A stretch of DNA of 64,000 nt from Thermoanaerobaculia bacterium (GTDB lineage: Bacteria; Acidobacteriota; Thermoanaerobaculia; Multivoradales; JAHEKO01): the NCBI GenBank assembly GCA_947259925.1, contig CAMYOG010000031.1:1-64000 (forward strand), written 5' to 3'. Positions 62,198 to 64,000 of this stretch are shown here, piece after piece. Both the position numbers and the translations under genes were made by a program. Under the pieces are notes generated by a model. That model saw nothing but the letters and a program-made list of their open reading frames with translations. It searched no databases and was not told the origin of the DNA. Positions within the stretch are counted from its first letter, which is position 1; each line of letters begins with the position of its first letter.

Positions 62198-63231
62198 ATT
62201 CGATCCTCTCGATTCGGGAACTGACCAAGAGCTTCCCGGTCCGGCGAGGCGTCTTCCGGCGGACCGTGGGTCACGTGCGGGCTGTGGACAGTGTCGACCT
62301 CGACCTCGCTCCCGGCGAGAGCTTCGCACTGGTCGGCGAATCGGGCAGCGGCAAGACGACTCTGGCGCGCTGCGTGGTCCGGTTGATCGAGCCGACCAGC
62401 GGCAGCGTCGAGTTCCGCGGCGAGAACCTGCTCGAGCTGTCCGCGGAGGTGCTACGCCGTCGACGGCGCCATTTCCAGATCATCTTCCAGGACCCGTACG
62501 GGTCACTCAACCCGCGGATGCGCGTCGAGCGGATCCTCGCCGAGCCGCTCGAGGTTCACGACCTGGTGCCGGCTTCCGGCCGGAAGCGGCGCGTGCACGA
62601 GCTGCTCGACACCGTTGGGCTCTCGGCGGAAGCGGCCGGCCGGTATCCGCACGAGTTCTCCGGCGGCCAGCGCCAGCGTGTCGGCATCGCGCGGGCACTC
62701 GCGACCGAGCCGGAGCTGCTGATCGCCGACGAGCCGGTATCGGCCCTCGACGTCTCGGTCCGTGCCCAGATCATCAACCTGCTCGCCGAGCTGCAGCAGC
62801 GGCTCGGGTTGACGATGATGCTGATCGCCCACGACCTCGCGGTCGTCGAGCAGATCACCGACCGGTGTGGCGTCCTCTACCTCGGCCGACTGGTCGAGCT
62901 CGGGCCGACGCGCGGGCTGTTCGAGCGGCCCCAGCACCCCTACACGGTCAGCCTGCTCTCGGCCGTCCCGCTGCCGGATCCGCACCGCACGACCGAGCGG
63001 ATCGTGCTCAGCGGCGAGCCGCCCAGCCCGAGCGACCCGCCCGGCGGGTGCGCGTTTCACCCTCGTTGTCCGATCGCGCGCGAGCGCTGCTCGAGCGACC
63101 GGCCGGCGCTCACCGAGGTCGCTCCGGGCCACCGGGTCGCCTGCCATTTTGCCGGTGAGCTCCAACTGGGACAGAATGCAAGTCCGGATGCGAGTGGAAC
63201 TTTTTCCAGCTCGGACCGTAGCATCCAGTGA
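62194..63231 (+). CDS. Opp/Dpp-type ABC transporter ATP-binding protein (F subunit type)
   Basis: A TTG at 62194 overlaps the D-type stop (TTGA) and gives 345 residues. Walker A is GESGSGKT, the signature is FSGGQRQRVGIARAL, and Walker B is LLIADEPVSALD. The C-terminal region [15 protein letters not shown] again has the Cys pattern. It should pair with the D-type ATPase. The tail after about residue 325 is Ser-rich and not needed for the fold. Confidence 0.93.
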   Translation: MNSILSIRELTKSFPVRRGVFRRTVGHVRAVDSVDLDLAPGESFALVGESGSGKTTLARCVVRLIEPTSGSVEFRGENLLELSAEVLRRRRRHFQIIFQDPYGSLNPRMRVERILAEPLEVHDLVPASGRKRRVHELLDTVGLSAEAAGRYPHEFSGGQRQRVGIARALATEPELLIADEPVSALDVSVRAQIINLLAELQQRLGLTMMLIAHDLAVVEQITDRCGVLYLGRLVELGPTRGLFERPQHPYTVSLLSAVPLPDPHRTTERIVLSGEPPSPSDPPGGCAFHPRCPIARERCSSDRPALTEVAPGHRVACHFAGELQLGQNASPDASGTFSSSDRSIQ

Positions 63232-63295
63232 GCGCAGACCTTGGCTCTGCTCCCCTGAATCAACCACGAATCATTACCGATCGAGGGCTGTTCCG

Positions 63296-64000
63296 ATGAC
63301 GAACAAATGGACGAGGACTACGGCATTGACGCTGGCTCTGCTGGCGCTGGGCCTGGCACCCGCTGCGGCGGTTACCCAGGTGAGTCGGGATGTCAGCGAG
63401 CTGGGGCCGGTGCCCGAGCTGCGGATTCAGGAGGGAGCGATCCTCCTGACGCTCGAGGAGGCGATCACCCTGGCGCTCGAGCGCAACCTGTCGCTGATCG
63501 TCGATCGCTACCGTCAGGACGAGGCCGATCTCAATCTGAGAGCCGCGTTCGGTATCTACGACACCAATGCGACCTTCGACGGCTTCGCCAACGACGAGAC
63601 CTCACCGGCCGCCTCGAACCTCGACGGCGCCGACGTGCGGGAGAGCCAGTTCAAGCAGCTCAACATGCGTTTCGACAAGCTCACTTCGAGCGGCGGGCGC
63701 GGGCAGCTCGACTGGAACAACAGCCGCACGGACAGCAACTCCCTGTTCGCGACCCTGAACCCCTCGTACCGGATCGATTTCGACCTCACCTGGGACCAGC
63801 CACTGTTGCGCGACCGCGGCCGCAAGGCTACCGAGCGCAATATCCGGATCGCGCGGACCAATCAAGCGATCTCGCGCGAGACGTTCGAGACCCAGGTGAT
63901 CGCCATCATCCAGCTGGTCGAGGACGCCTACTGGACACTGGTCGAGGCGAACGCCCAGTTCGACGTCGCCGAAGAGAGCCTGCGGCTCGCACAGCAGCTC
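63296..64000 (+). CDS. TolC-family outer membrane efflux protein (5' part)
   Basis: The ATG at 63296 is followed by a signal peptide (LTLALLALGLAPAAA). LTLEEAITLALERNLSLIVDRY is the usual start of the TolC helical domain. The frame stays open for 235 codons to the window edge, so the gene is cut there. In this family trimers form an outer-membrane channel for export. The gene follows the Opp-type ATPases by 64 bp. Confidence 0.88.
   Translation, partial: MTNKWTRTTALTLALLALGLAPAAAVTQVSRDVSELGPVPELRIQEGAILLTLEEAITLALERNLSLIVDRYRQDEADLNLRAAFGIYDTNATFDGFANDETSPAASNLDGADVRESQFKQLNMRFDKLTSSGGRGQLDWNNSRTDSNSLFATLNPSYRIDFDLTWDQPLLRDRGRKATERNIRIARTNQAISRETFETQVIAIIQLVEDAYWTLVEANAQFDVAEESLRLAQQL

Overview
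The window is a high-GC bacterial chromosome segment with tightly packed genes and frequent GTG and TTG starts. The gene families point to an uncultured member of the Acidobacteriota. These include a VWFA-domain secreted protein of the type common in that phylum, a FecR/DUF6600-type protein, PknB-like kinases fused to TolB or TPR sensor regions, and many exported proteins of unknown role. The taxonomic call is an inference from family content. There is no rRNA or other marker that settles it.

Layout. 1-5.1 kb: a repeat element, a sulfatase-like lipoprotein, a 51-residue exported peptide, a membrane-anchored SRPBCC/AHSA1 protein and comM. 5.1-10.5 kb: an exported metallophosphatase fused to an atypical kinase-like domain, a NUDIX hydrolase, and a FIST sensor next to a hybrid histidine kinase. 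10.5-17.8 kb: histidine degradation (hutH, hutU) and a very large NtrY-like membrane kinase. 17.8-23.1 kb: a peptide-handling run (zinc metalloprotease, OPT transporter, glutamine cyclotransferase). 23.1-33.5 kb: tRNA-Gly(CCC), a bactofilin and alanine dehydrogenase, an opposing operon (membrane protein, thiE, lspA, rluD), the DUF6600 protein, and an operon of a TPR/cyclic-nucleotide-binding-like protein with def, cysS and a YraN-type protein.

33.5-36.5 kb: tRNA-Gly(GCC) and tRNA-Cys. The 3' 45 bp of tRNA-Cys are repeated exactly 2.6 kb downstream. They bound a small island with a beta-lactamase-family lipoprotein and a HicAB pair whose hicA is cut by an amber codon. 36.7-42.2 kb: two divergent PknB-like kinases. 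42.2-54.1 kb: the VWFA protein, a CPBP protease, several exported or membrane proteins, a nucleotidyltransferase, an MBL hydrolase, a methyltransferase, an RRM protein, a 17-bp tandem repeat, a TPR protein with a possible micropeptide upstream, and a GT39-type membrane glycosyltransferase. 54.2-64 kb: dnaB, alr, purC, a large protein with a class III cyclase-like region, and a plus-strand run of pepA, two Opp/Dpp-type ATPases and the start of a TolC-family gene.

The most unusual signal is an intergenic repeat family with inverted ends. All three copies (97-279, 23076-23365, 25333-25429) lie between convergent reading frames. Each terminal TAG of the repeat is the stop codon of the flanking frame: five annotated gene ends, and a sixth open frame that enters from the left edge. 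Other notable items are the tRNA-Cys-bounded island with the broken hicA, the phosphatase-kinase fusion, the unrecognised cyclase-like protein, and the 17-bp tandem repeat that spans the end of a small membrane-protein gene.
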